DNA of 64,000 bases from Solibacillus sp. FSL W7-1464 (GTDB taxonomy: Bacteria; Bacillota; Bacilli; Bacillales_A; Planococcaceae): NCBI RefSeq assembly GCF_038004425.1, contig NZ_JBBORC010000001.1, positions 3,377,001 to 3,441,000 of the forward strand, read 5' to 3'. The position numbers were made by a program, and so were the translations under genes. Under the pieces are notes generated by a model that ran no database searches, was not told the origin of the DNA, and saw nothing but the letters and a program-made list of their open reading frames with translations. Shown here in pieces: positions 17,916 to 26,156 of this stretch; positions within the stretch are counted from its first letter, which is position 1, and the number at the start of each line of letters is the position of its first letter.

Positions 17916-18109
17916 TTCTTGACTCAACAAATGTTACAGTTGCACAGCTCCTTTTAAAAAGTTACTGTTACGATTCACTTTAGTACCGGTCCTTACATAT
18001 GTTGCGTATATAAAAACATACAAAGAGCGACCAGTTTTAGTTCAAGCCTTCATTTGCATATAAGTAAGTAAATGGCTGGCGATATTTATGAAACTTAAGG
18101 AGTGGATGC

Positions 18110-19564
18110 ATGGGTGCAATTAATGGTGAAAGTTATATTAGCCGATTAAATGCGTTAAATAATGAAATATGGCTGGACGGAGAAAAAGTGGAAGGTTTGT
18201 TATCTGAGCACTCTGCCTTTAAAGGGCTAATTCAGACGAAAGCTTCCCTCTATGATTTACAGCATGATCCTAAAATTGTAGATGAAATGACTTACTTATC
18301 CCCTCTTTCAGGAAAGCGTGTCGGTTTTTCCTTTTTAATGCCTAAAACGAAAGAGGATTTAATAAAAAGGCGAAAAATGATGGAACATTGGGCCAGACAT
18401 ACACATGGGATTCTAGGGAGAAGTCCCGACTATCTGAATTCCGTTTTAATGGGTTTCACCTCATCAGCAGCACTTCTTGAAGGTCAGGAAAACTGTTACC
18501 CAGACAATCTCCGTGCATTTTTTGAAATGGTGAGAGAAAATGATTTATCGCTTACCCATACATTTATTACACCTCAGGTTAATCGTTCTCAAAGTTATAT
18601 TGAACATACAAATGAACCTATTTCTGCAAAGGTTGTCGCGGAAACTGAAGATGGCCTTATTATAAAAGGCGCACGTCTTTTAGCGACACAAGGCGGTTTA
18701 ACTGATGAAGTGTTTGTATTTAATGTCGGTAAACTTGTATTCGGTGAAGATGAAACTTTTTCTTTTGCTGTCCCATCGAATACGAAAGGACTAAAATTTA
18801 TTTGCAGAGATTCCTTTATAGGTGGAGAATCTGTATTTGATCATCCTTTAAGCTCAAAATATGAAGAAATGGATTCCATCGTCGTATTTGACAATGTATT
18901 AGTACCATGGGAACGTGTCTTTTTTTATAACAATGTCGAGGTTGCCGAAAAATTCCTTATTCAAAGTGCTTTTAATCATTTTGCCAAGTCTCAAGTCTTA
19001 ATCAGGCAAATAGTGAAGACGGAATTTATTTTAGGAATTGCCGAACTCCTCATCGAAACGATCAAAGTTTATGAATATCAGCACATCCATGAAAAAATGT
19101 CGGAAATTATTGTTGGCTTGGAGACAATGAAAGCACTATTGGAGAAATCGGAGAATGATGCATCACTTGATGAATACGGCTATTTACGACCAGCTATTTT
19201 CCCCTTGAAAGTTGCCGGTTATACGTTTTCAAAAATTTATCCACGTCTCACTGAAATCATTCAGCTTATTGGTGCAAGCGGAATGATTACACTACCAACA
19301 GAAAAGGCATTTCACTCCCCAATTAGAGGCGATTTGGATCAATACCTTCAAGCTGCAACAAAACCTGCTGAAGAGCGAGTAAAAATATTCCGATTGGCCT
19401 GGGATTTAACGATGAGTTCATTTGGAACGAGGCAAACACAGTATGAACGTTTCTTCTTCGGTGACACCGTTCGGTTAGCGACCGAATTGTATTTTACTTA
19501 TCCTAAAAAAGAATTTGTAGAGGCAATTTATACTTTCCTCAGTCGGAATAAGGAAGAACGTTGA
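18110..19564 (+). CDS. HpaB-type flavin monooxygenase (4-hydroxyphenylacetate 3-hydroxylase family)
   Basis: 484 aa, full length for the family. MGAINGESYISRLNALNNEIWLDGEKV opens the HpaB N-domain; ARHTHGILGRSPDYLNSVLMGF (~93-114), THTFITPQVNRSQ, and IKGARLLATQGGLTDE are the FAD/substrate blocks of the acyl-CoA-dehydrogenase-like fold. The C-terminal GTRQTQYERFFFGD is typical. Such enzymes use FADH2 from a partner reductase (HpaC), which is not nearby; 4-hydroxybutyryl-CoA dehydratase relatives need iron-sulfur cysteines that are not seen. AAGGAGTGG sits before the start. Phenolic substrate not assignable. Confidence 0.88.
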   Translation: MGAINGESYISRLNALNNEIWLDGEKVEGLLSEHSAFKGLIQTKASLYDLQHDPKIVDEMTYLSPLSGKRVGFSFLMPKTKEDLIKRRKMMEHWARHTHGILGRSPDYLNSVLMGFTSSAALLEGQENCYPDNLRAFFEMVRENDLSLTHTFITPQVNRSQSYIEHTNEPISAKVVAETEDGLIIKGARLLATQGGLTDEVFVFNVGKLVFGEDETFSFAVPSNTKGLKFICRDSFIGGESVFDHPLSSKYEEMDSIVVFDNVLVPWERVFFYNNVEVAEKFLIQSAFNHFAKSQVLIRQIVKTEFILGIAELLIETIKVYEYQHIHEKMSEIIVGLETMKALLEKSENDASLDEYGYLRPAIFPLKVAGYTFSKIYPRLTEIIQLIGASGMITLPTEKAFHSPIRGDLDQYLQAATKPAEERVKIFRLAWDLTMSSFGTRQTQYERFFFGDTVRLATELYFTYPKKEFVEAIYTFLSRNKEER

Positions 19565-19649
19565 TTTCTTAAGCACCATTGGAATCGAACTAATCTTATA
19601 CTCCCGCATATACTAGAGTAGAACGATAATCAAAAAGGATGATGTTTAA

Positions 19650-19787
19650 ATGACATTGCTGGAAATGGTGAGCTTTATTGTGGCATGTACAAATCCCCAT
19701 CCATTTGACGAAAATACAAATCCCAATGTAATTGAAGAAAGCAGCGATATGAACCGCTGGGAAAATGAGGGCGGAAGAACCCTTTAA
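19650..19787 (+). CDS. Predicted 45-aa small protein
   Basis: Short frame starting MTLLEMVSFIVACTNPHPFD and ending ENEGGRTL, with one cysteine, one tryptophan and an acidic C-terminal half. AAAAAGGATG (19633-19642) lies 8-9 nt upstream of the ATG, and a strong terminator follows at 19839. Codon use is not obviously AT-driven (CCC, GGC, CGC present). No family recognised. Evidence is start context and terminator only, so confidence is moderate. The overlapping leftward frame has no ribosome site. Confidence 0.5.
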   Translation: MTLLEMVSFIVACTNPHPFDENTNPNVIEESSDMNRWENEGGRTL

Positions 19788-19838
19788 TTGATTCAACTTA
19801 CTGTTAATATAATGATGGCTTCCAATTACAATTGATAT

Positions 19839-19880
19839 AAAAAATATCACTTTTCTCTATGGAAAAAAGTGATATTTTTT
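19839..19880. terminator. Bidirectional terminator
   Basis: 16-bp stem AAAAAATATCACTTTT (19839-19854) / AAAAGTGATATTTTTT (19865-19880), serving the small rightward ORF and possibly the leftward DUF2642 pair. Confidence 0.8.
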
Positions 19881-19952
19881 GCGTGTTTTTAAGCCATCCC
19901 TTTAGGGTGCTTGTCCCAATTTAGATTGTACTTTTCTCCATCGTTTACGCGC

Positions 19953-20165
19953 TTAACCAAACATCGGTACCTGTATATAACTAATTTGTTCTAAAACAAC
20001 AATTCTTGTTGTACTTTCTCGCTCATATGTGTCTGTAGATTCTGTTAAAGTCAGGAAATCCTGATTTACAGATTCCAGTTTTCCGGTAATAAGTTCCTCA
20101 CCAACCGCTACTGTTATTTCCTGATTTAATAATCTCAAAAGCTGAATATATAAAATGCCATTCAA
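19953..20165 (-). CDS. DUF2642 (YuzF-like) small protein
   Basis: 70 aa: LNQEITVAVGEELITGKLESVNQDFLTLTES ... ISYIQVP. The pattern 'G-x-V-x-V ... G-x-L-x-x-V-x-x-D-F-L-x-L' is the Sm-like barrel of DUF2642, found in Bacillus YuzF and in spore coat proteins of the CotB type. AAAAAGGAGGGG precedes the ATG. It is the second of two adjacent DUF2642 genes, 16 bp after the first. A spore-surface role is inferred from family and neighbours. Confidence 0.8.
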   Translation of the reverse strand: MNGILYIQLLRLLNQEITVAVGEELITGKLESVNQDFLTLTESTDTYERESTTRIVVLEQISYIQVPMFG

Positions 20166-20181
20166 TCTAATCCCCTCCTTT

Positions 20182-20358
20182 TTAATAAGCTATATTTTTA
20201 ATGCTAGTTAACGGAATGTACAGGAAGTTCGAGTTTGAAGAAAGTGTTATATAGTCAAAGTTTACTTCCAATAAAGTACCCGTGACTTTTCCATACTCCG
20301 TTGCAACTGTGAGACTCGATTCTTTTAAAGTTCCGAGAATATTACGTAATTGCCACAT
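20182..20358 (-). CDS. Second DUF2642-like small protein (58 aa)
   Basis: Reads MWQLRNILGTLKESSLTVAT and later GKVTGTLLEVNFDYITLSS, ending in LYIPLTSIKNIAY. It shows the same order of elements as the neighbour (turn, 'G-x-L-x-x-V-x-x-D-Y-x-x-L', 'Y-I-x-x'), so the two are tandem paralogues. An AAAGGGGGG ribosome site lies 5 nt before the ATG at 20358. The pair is transcribed leftward, away from the glycosylation operon that starts 157 bp away. Function unknown; probably spore coat/exosporium related. Confidence 0.75.
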   Translation of the reverse strand: MWQLRNILGTLKESSLTVATEYGKVTGTLLEVNFDYITLSSNSNFLYIPLTSIKNIAY

Positions 20359-20514
20359 ATTTACCCCCCTTTATGATGTTATGTTAAAAGGATATGTTTG
20401 CCGGAGAAACTTGCTTGGGTAAATATTCTGTTTTTTAAGATTCCCCCAAAAATATAAGTATGCCGCACAATTATTGTGAAATAAGATTCATATCATACTA
20501 CTGAGGTGAGAAGT

Positions 20515-21213
20515 ATGAAGGAAAGACAGGAAGGTTTAGTAAGTGTAGTTATTCCATGCTATAATGCCGCGCCATTTATAGTAGATTGCCTAGACGGCCT
20601 TAAAGCACAAAAATACAATAAAATGGAGATCATTCTTATAAATGATGCGTCAACTGACAACACCCCTAAAATAGTTGATGACTGGCTGGAAAATGAAAAT
20701 CCTCCTTTTTCGGTTATTGTATGTAACCTGCCTGTAAATACAGGCTTTGCCGGGGCTCTAACAATCGGATACTTTATGAGTTCCGGCGAGTATATTGCAG
20801 TTAATGATGCAGATGACATTTCGCACCCTCTGCGTTTTGAAAAACAAGTAGATTTTTTGTTAAACAATCCAGATTACGATTTAGTCGGATCAAATTACCA
20901 AGTATTCTACGATGGGAATTTAGAAGCGCTCGGTAAAATGGCCGACTGGTTGAAGTATGGTGAGTCTATACGGAAATGTTATGAAGCAGGCGGTCATTGT
21001 GTTTGTCATGGAACGATTCTATTTCGCGGAAAAATTTTTGATAGGCTTGGTGGCCCGACTCGAAGAATTGTCGGAGCAGAAGATTATGAATTCATCGTAA
21101 AATTTTTGAATGCAAAATTAAAAATAGACAATCTGAAAGATATTTTATATTACTACCGGAAACATGATCAACAACGTTCCAATACTTTTTATGGAGGTGA
21201 TAAGAGTGGCTGA
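20515..21213 (+). CDS. Family 2 glycosyltransferase
   Basis: 232 aa. VSVVIPCYNAAPFIVDCLDGL (~8-28), INDASTDNT and the metal-binding DADD in AVNDADDISHPLRF define a GT-A fold, inverting family 2 enzyme; VGAEDYEFIVKFL carries the catalytic ED. No membrane segment. A GTG nine bases upstream is in frame, but GAGGTG (20503-20508) is the ribosome site for ATG 20515. First gene of a three-gene operon with a GT4 enzyme (8-bp overlap) and a pyruvyltransferase (4-bp overlap). A CATATCATA element at 20490-20498 resembles a sigma-K -10 box, but I could not find the matching -35. Confidence 0.88.
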   Translation: MKERQEGLVSVVIPCYNAAPFIVDCLDGLKAQKYNKMEIILINDASTDNTPKIVDDWLENENPPFSVIVCNLPVNTGFAGALTIGYFMSSGEYIAVNDADDISHPLRFEKQVDFLLNNPDYDLVGSNYQVFYDGNLEALGKMADWLKYGESIRKCYEAGGHCVCHGTILFRGKIFDRLGGPTRRIVGAEDYEFIVKFLNAKLKIDNLKDILYYYRKHDQQRSNTFYGGDKSG

Positions 21214-22348
21214 CGAAAGGATATTATTAGTAGTAGATGCTTTATATATCGGGGGAACCGAAACCCATGTTTTAGGCTTGGCAAAAGAACTGGTTAAAAA
21301 TAATGTATTTGTGGCGATTGCAGCAAATAAAACCGGTAGTTTAGTTGATACATTTGAAGCATTAAACTGCCCTATTTATTCAATCGAATTTCCAAAATCA
21401 ATTTCTTTGGAAAAAAATGATGAAATGGCATTAGTAAAAGAAATCGAGAAAATTATCGAGGCCGAAAATATTACTCATATTCATATTCATCAGGCCCCTT
21501 CCGGATATTTAGCTGGTAAAGCAGCCGAAAATAGAAATATCCCTACAATCATCACCATACACGGAACATATTATCCTAATCATGAAATACAAGAACTCCT
21601 TAAATTATCCGATGCAGTCATCTGTGTAAGCCCTCCTTTATGCAACTATGTAAAAACATTTGATATAAAAAGTCCTTATTTAATACCAAACGGAATCAAT
21701 TTAGAGGATTATCCAAAAAATCGCCCTGTAAAAGATATAAGAAGTGAATTGAAAATACCTGAAGATGCTCCCCTTCTTCTCTATGCAAGCAGAATTACAT
21801 GGGCAAAAGCACAAGTTTGTTCTATTTTTTTAAGGGCTTGCAAAGATCTCAAATTAACTACTATCCCTAAGCTTCATGTCATTGTAGTAGGTGATGGCAA
21901 TAAATTGAGCGAGATAAAATCATTAGCTCGAATGATTGAAGAAATGTGTGACGAGGCTTTTATCCATATAGTAGGAGAGCAAAAAAATATGCACCTCTAT
22001 TACTCAGCAGCAGATTGTGTTGTAGGCACAGGCCGTGTAGCTTTAGAGGCTATGGCTTCAGAAAAGCAAGTTGTTGCAGTCGGCAACCATGGTTATTTTG
22101 GAATTGTGGATATGAACAATTTCGAAGATGCCTGGAGTCATTATTTTGGAGACCACGGTTCAAAAGCAACTTGCAGCAGACACATATTACGGGATGATTT
22201 GAAGAAAATCTTGATGGATCAAAACCGTCTGAAACTAAACGGGATTAAAGCAAGGGAAATAGCCGAGGAACTATTTAATATTAATAATGTAGTAAAAGAA
22301 ACATTGAAAGTTTATTCCGAGACGAGGAAAGGTGGGATAAAAAAATGA
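21206..22348 (+). CDS. Family 4 glycosyltransferase
   Basis: 380 aa GT-B fold. N-terminal half has GGTETHVLGLAKEL and TIHGTYYPNH; C-terminal half has LLYASRITWAKAQ, VVGDG and VGTGRVALEAMASEKQVVAVG, the family 4 E-x7-E-like donor site. The start is GTG at 21206 with GGAGGTGAT at 21193-21201; ATG 21191 is in frame but inside the ribosome site. Gene ends overlap both neighbours, indicating tight co-translation. The sugar donor and acceptor are unknown; a spore-surface or extracellular polysaccharide is likely. Confidence 0.88.
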   Translation: MADERILLVVDALYIGGTETHVLGLAKELVKNNVFVAIAANKTGSLVDTFEALNCPIYSIEFPKSISLEKNDEMALVKEIEKIIEAENITHIHIHQAPSGYLAGKAAENRNIPTIITIHGTYYPNHEIQELLKLSDAVICVSPPLCNYVKTFDIKSPYLIPNGINLEDYPKNRPVKDIRSELKIPEDAPLLLYASRITWAKAQVCSIFLRACKDLKLTTIPKLHVIVVGDGNKLSEIKSLARMIEEMCDEAFIHIVGEQKNMHLYYSAADCVVGTGRVALEAMASEKQVVAVGNHGYFGIVDMNNFEDAWSHYFGDHGSKATCSRHILRDDLKKILMDQNRLKLNGIKAREIAEELFNINNVVKETLKVYSETRKGGIKK

Positions 22349-23409
22349 AAAAGGTATTATATATAGGCTGGATCGGGTTTAATAATTTAGGTGATGAACT
22401 GTTATGGCATATTTTCAAAGATACGTGTACCAAATACTTGGATAAAGAAAAAATCACCGTTAAGCCATCAATGCCCGGAACTGACTTAAAAAATCTTGAC
22501 GAGTTTGATACGGTTGTACTCGGTGGAGGCTCATTGTTATTGCCGGGCTACCTTCAAATTCTGCAAAATGCCATTCATAAAGGAAAATCAGTACTCATAT
22601 GGGGATCCGGGTTAGATTGGATTGAAGAGTCAAACCTGAATTTATTGATAAATGATCAACTGACTTCTTTGGAACAAAACTTTAAACAAAAAGATATCGA
22701 TGTACTGGAAGAAGTTTTGGAGCATGCGCTTTTTGTAGGTGTTCGAGGGCCCCTAACAAAAAAAGCGGTCGAAATTATGGTTGGCAAAGAAAAATCGGAA
22801 AAGGTTAAAATAATCGGCGACCCTGCTTTACTATTACAAAATAAAGATGCAATAAAGCCTCATGTACAAGAAAAAATAATCGGGGTCAATTGGGGAACAA
22901 CATTTAATCGTTTATACGGAGCAAATGAAAATTCAGTAGAAGAACAATTAGTCGTAGCAGTGAAAAGACTAATTGACAAGGGTTATAAAATACTGATTTA
23001 TACGATGTGGTCAGACGATATATCCCATTGCGAAAGACTTTATAATAAAATCGGCGACACAGAAAATGTACAATTAGATAAAAATCTTTATACCGAACAG
23101 CAAATGATCAATAAGTTATCAACATGTACTGCAACGGTAAACTTTAAACTCCATGCCAATTTACTGTCTATGGCTGCAGGTATACCAGCGATTCCACTGG
23201 GCTACCGCTTCAAAGTTTTTGATTTTGCAGCACTGCTCGGATTACTGGATCTAGTCGTTTCTACAAGTTCAAAGCAGTTAACGGATGACGTGTTACATCG
23301 TATCGCAATGATTGAAAAAAGAGAACTAATGCCAGTTAAGCAATACAATTCGGCCCAGCTGACATGCACCCCACTTTTAGAATCACCATTCACCAATCAA
23401 TATCTTTAA
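22345..23409 (+). CDS. Polysaccharide pyruvyl transferase family protein
   Basis: 354 aa. MKKVLYIGWIGFNNLGDELL and GGGSLLLPGYLQIL, GVRGPLTKKAVEIM, IIGDPALLL and the C-terminal KLHANLLSMAAGIPAIPLGYRFKVFDF are the blocks of the CsaB/WcaK pyruvyltransferase family, which transfers pyruvate ketal from PEP to sugars. Start ATG at 22345 overlaps the previous gene as ATGA. With the two glycosyltransferases it forms a small glycan-decoration operon. In Bacilli such products include pyruvylated cell-wall polymer that anchors S-layer proteins and spore-coat polysaccharide; which applies here is not determinable. Confidence 0.85.
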   Translation: MKKVLYIGWIGFNNLGDELLWHIFKDTCTKYLDKEKITVKPSMPGTDLKNLDEFDTVVLGGGSLLLPGYLQILQNAIHKGKSVLIWGSGLDWIEESNLNLLINDQLTSLEQNFKQKDIDVLEEVLEHALFVGVRGPLTKKAVEIMVGKEKSEKVKIIGDPALLLQNKDAIKPHVQEKIIGVNWGTTFNRLYGANENSVEEQLVVAVKRLIDKGYKILIYTMWSDDISHCERLYNKIGDTENVQLDKNLYTEQQMINKLSTCTATVNFKLHANLLSMAAGIPAIPLGYRFKVFDFAALLGLLDLVVSTSSKQLTDDVLHRIAMIEKRELMPVKQYNSAQLTCTPLLESPFTNQYL

Positions 23410-23424
23410 CTTTATACATTTAAC

Positions 23425-23508
23425 AAGACTCCACTTTCCAACAACCCGGGCTCAGGATACTGGTTGGTTCAAGACTGTTTAGCGAATTTTAAGGAGTCTT
23501 TTTTTTTT
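23425..23508 (+). terminator. Probable terminator with long apical loop
   Basis: AAGACTCC (23425-23432) pairs with GGAGTCTT (23493-23500), followed by T8. The ~60-nt loop contains a second helix CCAAC/GTTGG. Long for a simple terminator, but the T tract and position after the operon support it. Confidence 0.5.
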
Positions 23509-23628
23509 GAAAAAATTACATATAAAAGGAAAGAAATAAGCTTGATTCCGCAATAAATCCCTTCTCATAAATACTTCTTTCTTAAGACAAACTAAAGCAA
23601 ATCTAAAAAGAAGGTGTTGTGCAAAAAC

Positions 23629-24657
23629 ATGAATAAACCTTTCGTGCCACAGCTTGTTTATTTTGAACCGAAAGCATTGGACTATCCGCTCGGTAAAGAA
23701 TTAAAAGAAAAATTTGAAGCATTGGGCATTGAGATACGTTATACAACCTCCCACAACCAAATAAGAAATTTCCCTGGAGACAATGATTTGCAAAAGTATC
23801 GAATCGCAAAATCTACCCTTGTCGTTGGTATTCGTAAAACTTTGAAGTTCGATACGTCCAAGCCATCCGCAGAATATGCTATTCCGCTTGCTACAGGGTG
23901 TATGGGGCACTGTCACTATTGCTATTTACAAACAACAATGGGAAGCAAACCTTACATCCGCACTTATGTAAATGTGGAAGAAATATTTGGTGCGGCTGAT
24001 CGGTATATCGAAGAACGTGCCCCTGAAATCACAAGGTTTGAAGCGGCATGTACTTCCGATATTGTTGGGTTGGATCACTTAACACATTCATTAAAGAAAG
24101 CGATAGAGCATTTCGGCCAAACTGAGTTAGGCAGGTTAAGGTTTGTTACAAAATTTCATCATGTTGATCATTTACTCGATGCAAAACATAATGGCCATAC
24201 ACGATTCCGTTTTAGTATTAATGCGGATTATGTTATAAAAAATTTCGAACCCGGTACTTCCTCACTCGCCCAGCGTATTGAAGCAGCAGGCAAAGTAGCG
24301 AGAGCGGGGTATCCTCTCGGGTTTATCGTAGCACCGATTTACCTTCACGACGGATGGCAGGATGGCTACTATCATATGTTTGAACGACTTGACGCTGAGC
24401 TCCCCCAAGATGTTCGTGAAGATATAACATTCGAATTTATCCAGCACCGTTTTACAAAGGCTGCTAAAAACGTGATTAATAAAAACTATCCAAAGACAAA
24501 GCTTAAATTGGACGAATCTGTAAGACGAGTAAAGTGGGGAAAATACGGAATCAGTAAGTATATTTATCAAAAGAACGAAGAAGATGAAATGAAAGAACAG
24601 CTCTACAGCTATATGGAAAAGTTCTTTCCACATGCGAAGCTGGAATATTTCACTTAA
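23629..24657 (+). CDS. splB: Spore photoproduct lyase
   Basis: 342-aa radical-SAM enzyme that repairs the UV lesion 5-thyminyl-5,6-dihydrothymine during germination. The [4Fe-4S]/SAM cysteines are C91, C95 and C98 in CMGHCHYC, and the H-atom donor C141 (EAACTSD) is exactly where it is in B. subtilis SplB. Start at ATG 23629 gives the standard N-terminus NKPFVPQLVYFEPKALDYPL. The B. subtilis partner splA is absent: no frame lies between the preceding operon and this gene. A weak sigma-G-like promoter (TGATTC, 17 bp, CATA; 23543-23569) lies upstream. Confidence 0.95.
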   Translation: MNKPFVPQLVYFEPKALDYPLGKELKEKFEALGIEIRYTTSHNQIRNFPGDNDLQKYRIAKSTLVVGIRKTLKFDTSKPSAEYAIPLATGCMGHCHYCYLQTTMGSKPYIRTYVNVEEIFGAADRYIEERAPEITRFEAACTSDIVGLDHLTHSLKKAIEHFGQTELGRLRFVTKFHHVDHLLDAKHNGHTRFRFSINADYVIKNFEPGTSSLAQRIEAAGKVARAGYPLGFIVAPIYLHDGWQDGYYHMFERLDAELPQDVREDITFEFIQHRFTKAAKNVINKNYPKTKLKLDESVRRVKWGKYGISKYIYQKNEEDEMKEQLYSYMEKFFPHAKLEYFT

Positions 24658-24664
24658 AAACCAA

Positions 24665-24700
24665 AAGCAGACACGTTCAAATTGAACTGTCTGCTTCTTA
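24665..24700. terminator. Bidirectional terminator
   Basis: AAGCAGACA (24665-24673) / TGTCTGCTT (24688-24696) plus inner GTTCAA/TTGAAC, between splB and the convergent queT gene. Confidence 0.8.
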
Positions 24701-24721
24701 TATTTAACGGATTTTTAATTT

Positions 24722-25225
24722 TTATTTTGTAAAATCAATTTTCTTTTGCAATAAATAAATTGTGACGCCGCCTACTAGCATTGAAAAGGCTTCTCCCACT
24801 GCCACCATTCCGTACGTTGGCCAAAATGGCAGATCAAAAACGATCATCAACTGTGTTGCAACGGTAAACATGGATGCCGTAAAAATAATACCGGTTACAA
24901 CAATTTTTAACACTAAGTTTTCCATATTTTTTGTAACGATACGGCAAATTACCAACACAATCAGTGTAGCGATCCCGCCTACCGGTACATCAATCCACCA
25001 CATCGGTGAAAAGAAATTTGCAATGACTACTCCTAATGTTACAGCTACTATGTAACGTTTATGGAACAGTACTAAATAGTTAAACATTTCCGACAGCCTT
25101 AATTGTACGGCTCCGAAACTAATGACAGCCAAAACAAGCGTCACTGCTACATAAAGTGAAGCAACGATCGCAACTTTAGCTGTTTCATGTACGTTGACAC
25201 GTGATGATGAAACAGAATTTTCCAC
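24722..25225 (-). CDS. queT: QueT-type queuosine precursor transporter (ECF S component)
   Basis: 167-aa membrane protein with five to six helices: AIVASLYVAVTLVLAVISFGAVQLRLSEMFNYL (~18-50), a PMWWIDVPVGG loop, and a final helix ending MLVGGVTIYLLQKKIDF. QueT proteins are substrate-binding S subunits that work with the shared energy-coupling factor module to import preQ0/preQ1. Start is GTG at 25225 with AAAGGAGG at 25236-25243. The 115-nt leader is structured (see separate entry), consistent with preQ1-type riboswitch control of this family elsewhere. Confidence 0.88.
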   Translation of the reverse strand: MENSVSSSRVNVHETAKVAIVASLYVAVTLVLAVISFGAVQLRLSEMFNYLVLFHKRYIVAVTLGVVIANFFSPMWWIDVPVGGIATLIVLVICRIVTKNMENLVLKIVVTGIIFTASMFTVATQLMIVFDLPFWPTYGMVAVGEAFSMLVGGVTIYLLQKKIDFTK

Positions 25226-25342
25226 TATTTAATTTCCTCCTTTATAAAATAGCTAATACTAGCTATTTTACTGATAACTATGACCAAAGGAGCATGGGTG
25301 CTAGTACCTTGCCAAAGTGCCATAGTGTGATTTTGCACCCAT
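25226..25342 (-). promoter_or_regulatory. Structured queT leader, candidate preQ1-responsive translational riboswitch
   Basis: In transcript order: ATGGGTGC (25342-25335) pairs with GCACCCAT (25301-25294); the loop of that hairpin holds ACTATG (25326-25321), which is complementary to CATAGT downstream (25282-25277), giving an H-type pseudoknot; CTCCTTT (25292-25286) is complementary to the AAAGGAG of the ribosome site (25243-25237); a 9-bp hairpin AAAATAGCT/AGCTATTTT (25269-25246) intervenes. This would allow ligand-dependent release of the ribosome site. I could not match it to the class I or class II preQ1 consensus from memory, so the class is open. Confidence 0.55.
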
Positions 25343-25344
25343 TC

Positions 25345-25373
25345 ATTATGGAGTAAATATTAAATAATGGCAA
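25345..25373 (-). promoter_or_regulatory. queT promoter
   Basis: Minus strand: -35 TTGCCA (25368-25373), 17-bp spacer, -10 CATAAT (25345-25350). The predicted start (about 25338-25340) coincides with the 5' arm of the leader hairpin. Confidence 0.65.
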
Positions 25374-25377
25374 CACT

Positions 25378-26100
25378 TTATTTATTCAACCATCCACCAT
25401 CAACCGGTAAAATTGTTGCATGCATATAATCGCTTGCTTCACTCGCTAAAAATAGCGTAACATTTGCAACCTCTTCCGGCTTCGCCCATCTGCCGGCAGG
25501 TGTTTGCTCTGCCACTAACTTCGCCATTTCGCCTGCCCCTTCAAAATCTGCCGCATTCATCGGTGTTTCAATCGCCCCCGGTGCAATCCCGTTGACACGT
25601 ATCCCTTCCTTGCAATAATCATAGGAAAGCTGCTTTGTATAACCGATTACAGCATGTTTGGAAGCGGTATATGCCGCTCCCCCGCCACCGGCAATCATTC
25701 CAGCAATCGATGCCATATTTACGATAACACCGCGCTTTTGGTTAAGCATTTTCTTTAATACTGCGTTCGTTACAAAGAACATCCCTTTTACATTCACATT
25801 GAAAATTTTGTCCCATAGCGCTTCTTCTGTTTCAAGTGAAGGGACATAACCATCGAGTATACCAGCTGTGTTGCATAAAATATCAATCGTCTCTATTTGT
25901 CCGATCGTTGCTTCAATAAACTGTTGATCCGCTACACTACCTGTATAATGATGATAATTACTGTCTGTTAAAGCTGCTTCCTGAATATCGATTCCAATAA
26001 CAGTAGCCCCTTCCTTTAAAAAGGCAGCTGCTTGCGCTCGTCCGATTCCGGAAGCTGCACCTGTTACAACGACCATTTTATTTTCAAATCGGTTCTCCAT
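25378..26100 (-). CDS. SDR family NAD(P)-dependent oxidoreductase
   Basis: 240 aa, classical short-chain dehydrogenase: TGAASGIG (13-20), NTAG (77-80), catalytic Ser131, Tyr144 and Lys148 (YTASK), and the C-terminal VDGGW. FabG-like length and motifs; IDI at 37-39 suggests NAD preference (acidic residue after strand 2). The longer frame has no ribosome site; ATG 26100 follows GGAGGGAATACA. It is separated from the upstream DUF2829 gene by a terminator, so probably its own unit. Substrate unknown. Confidence 0.85.
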   Translation of the reverse strand: MENRFENKMVVVTGAASGIGRAQAAAFLKEGATVIGIDIQEAALTDSNYHHYTGSVADQQFIEATIGQIETIDILCNTAGILDGYVPSLETEEALWDKIFNVNVKGMFFVTNAVLKKMLNQKRGVIVNMASIAGMIAGGGGAAYTASKHAVIGYTKQLSYDYCKEGIRVNGIAPGAIETPMNAADFEGAGEMAKLVAEQTPAGRWAKPEEVANVTLFLASEASDYMHATILPVDGGWLNK

Positions 26101-26112
26101 TGTATTCCCTCC

Positions 26113-26146
26113 AAAAAAAGAACTGACTTGTATAAAAACAAGCCAG
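26113..26146 (-). terminator. Terminator of the DUF2829 gene
   Basis: Minus strand CTGGCTTGT / ACAAGTCAG (26146-26138 and 26131-26123; one G-T pair) followed by TTCTTTTTTT. Confidence 0.75.
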
Positions 26147-26156
26147 CATAAATTTC

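Noticed and set aside
19596-19850. 84-aa leftward frame
   Set aside because: Overlaps the better-supported 45-aa ORF and lacks a ribosome site.
20470-20514. Sigma-K promoter of the glycan operon
   Set aside because: A CATATCATA -10-like element exists but no -35 AC box at the right distance.
24262-24633. 123-aa leftward frame
   Set aside because: Antisense to splB.
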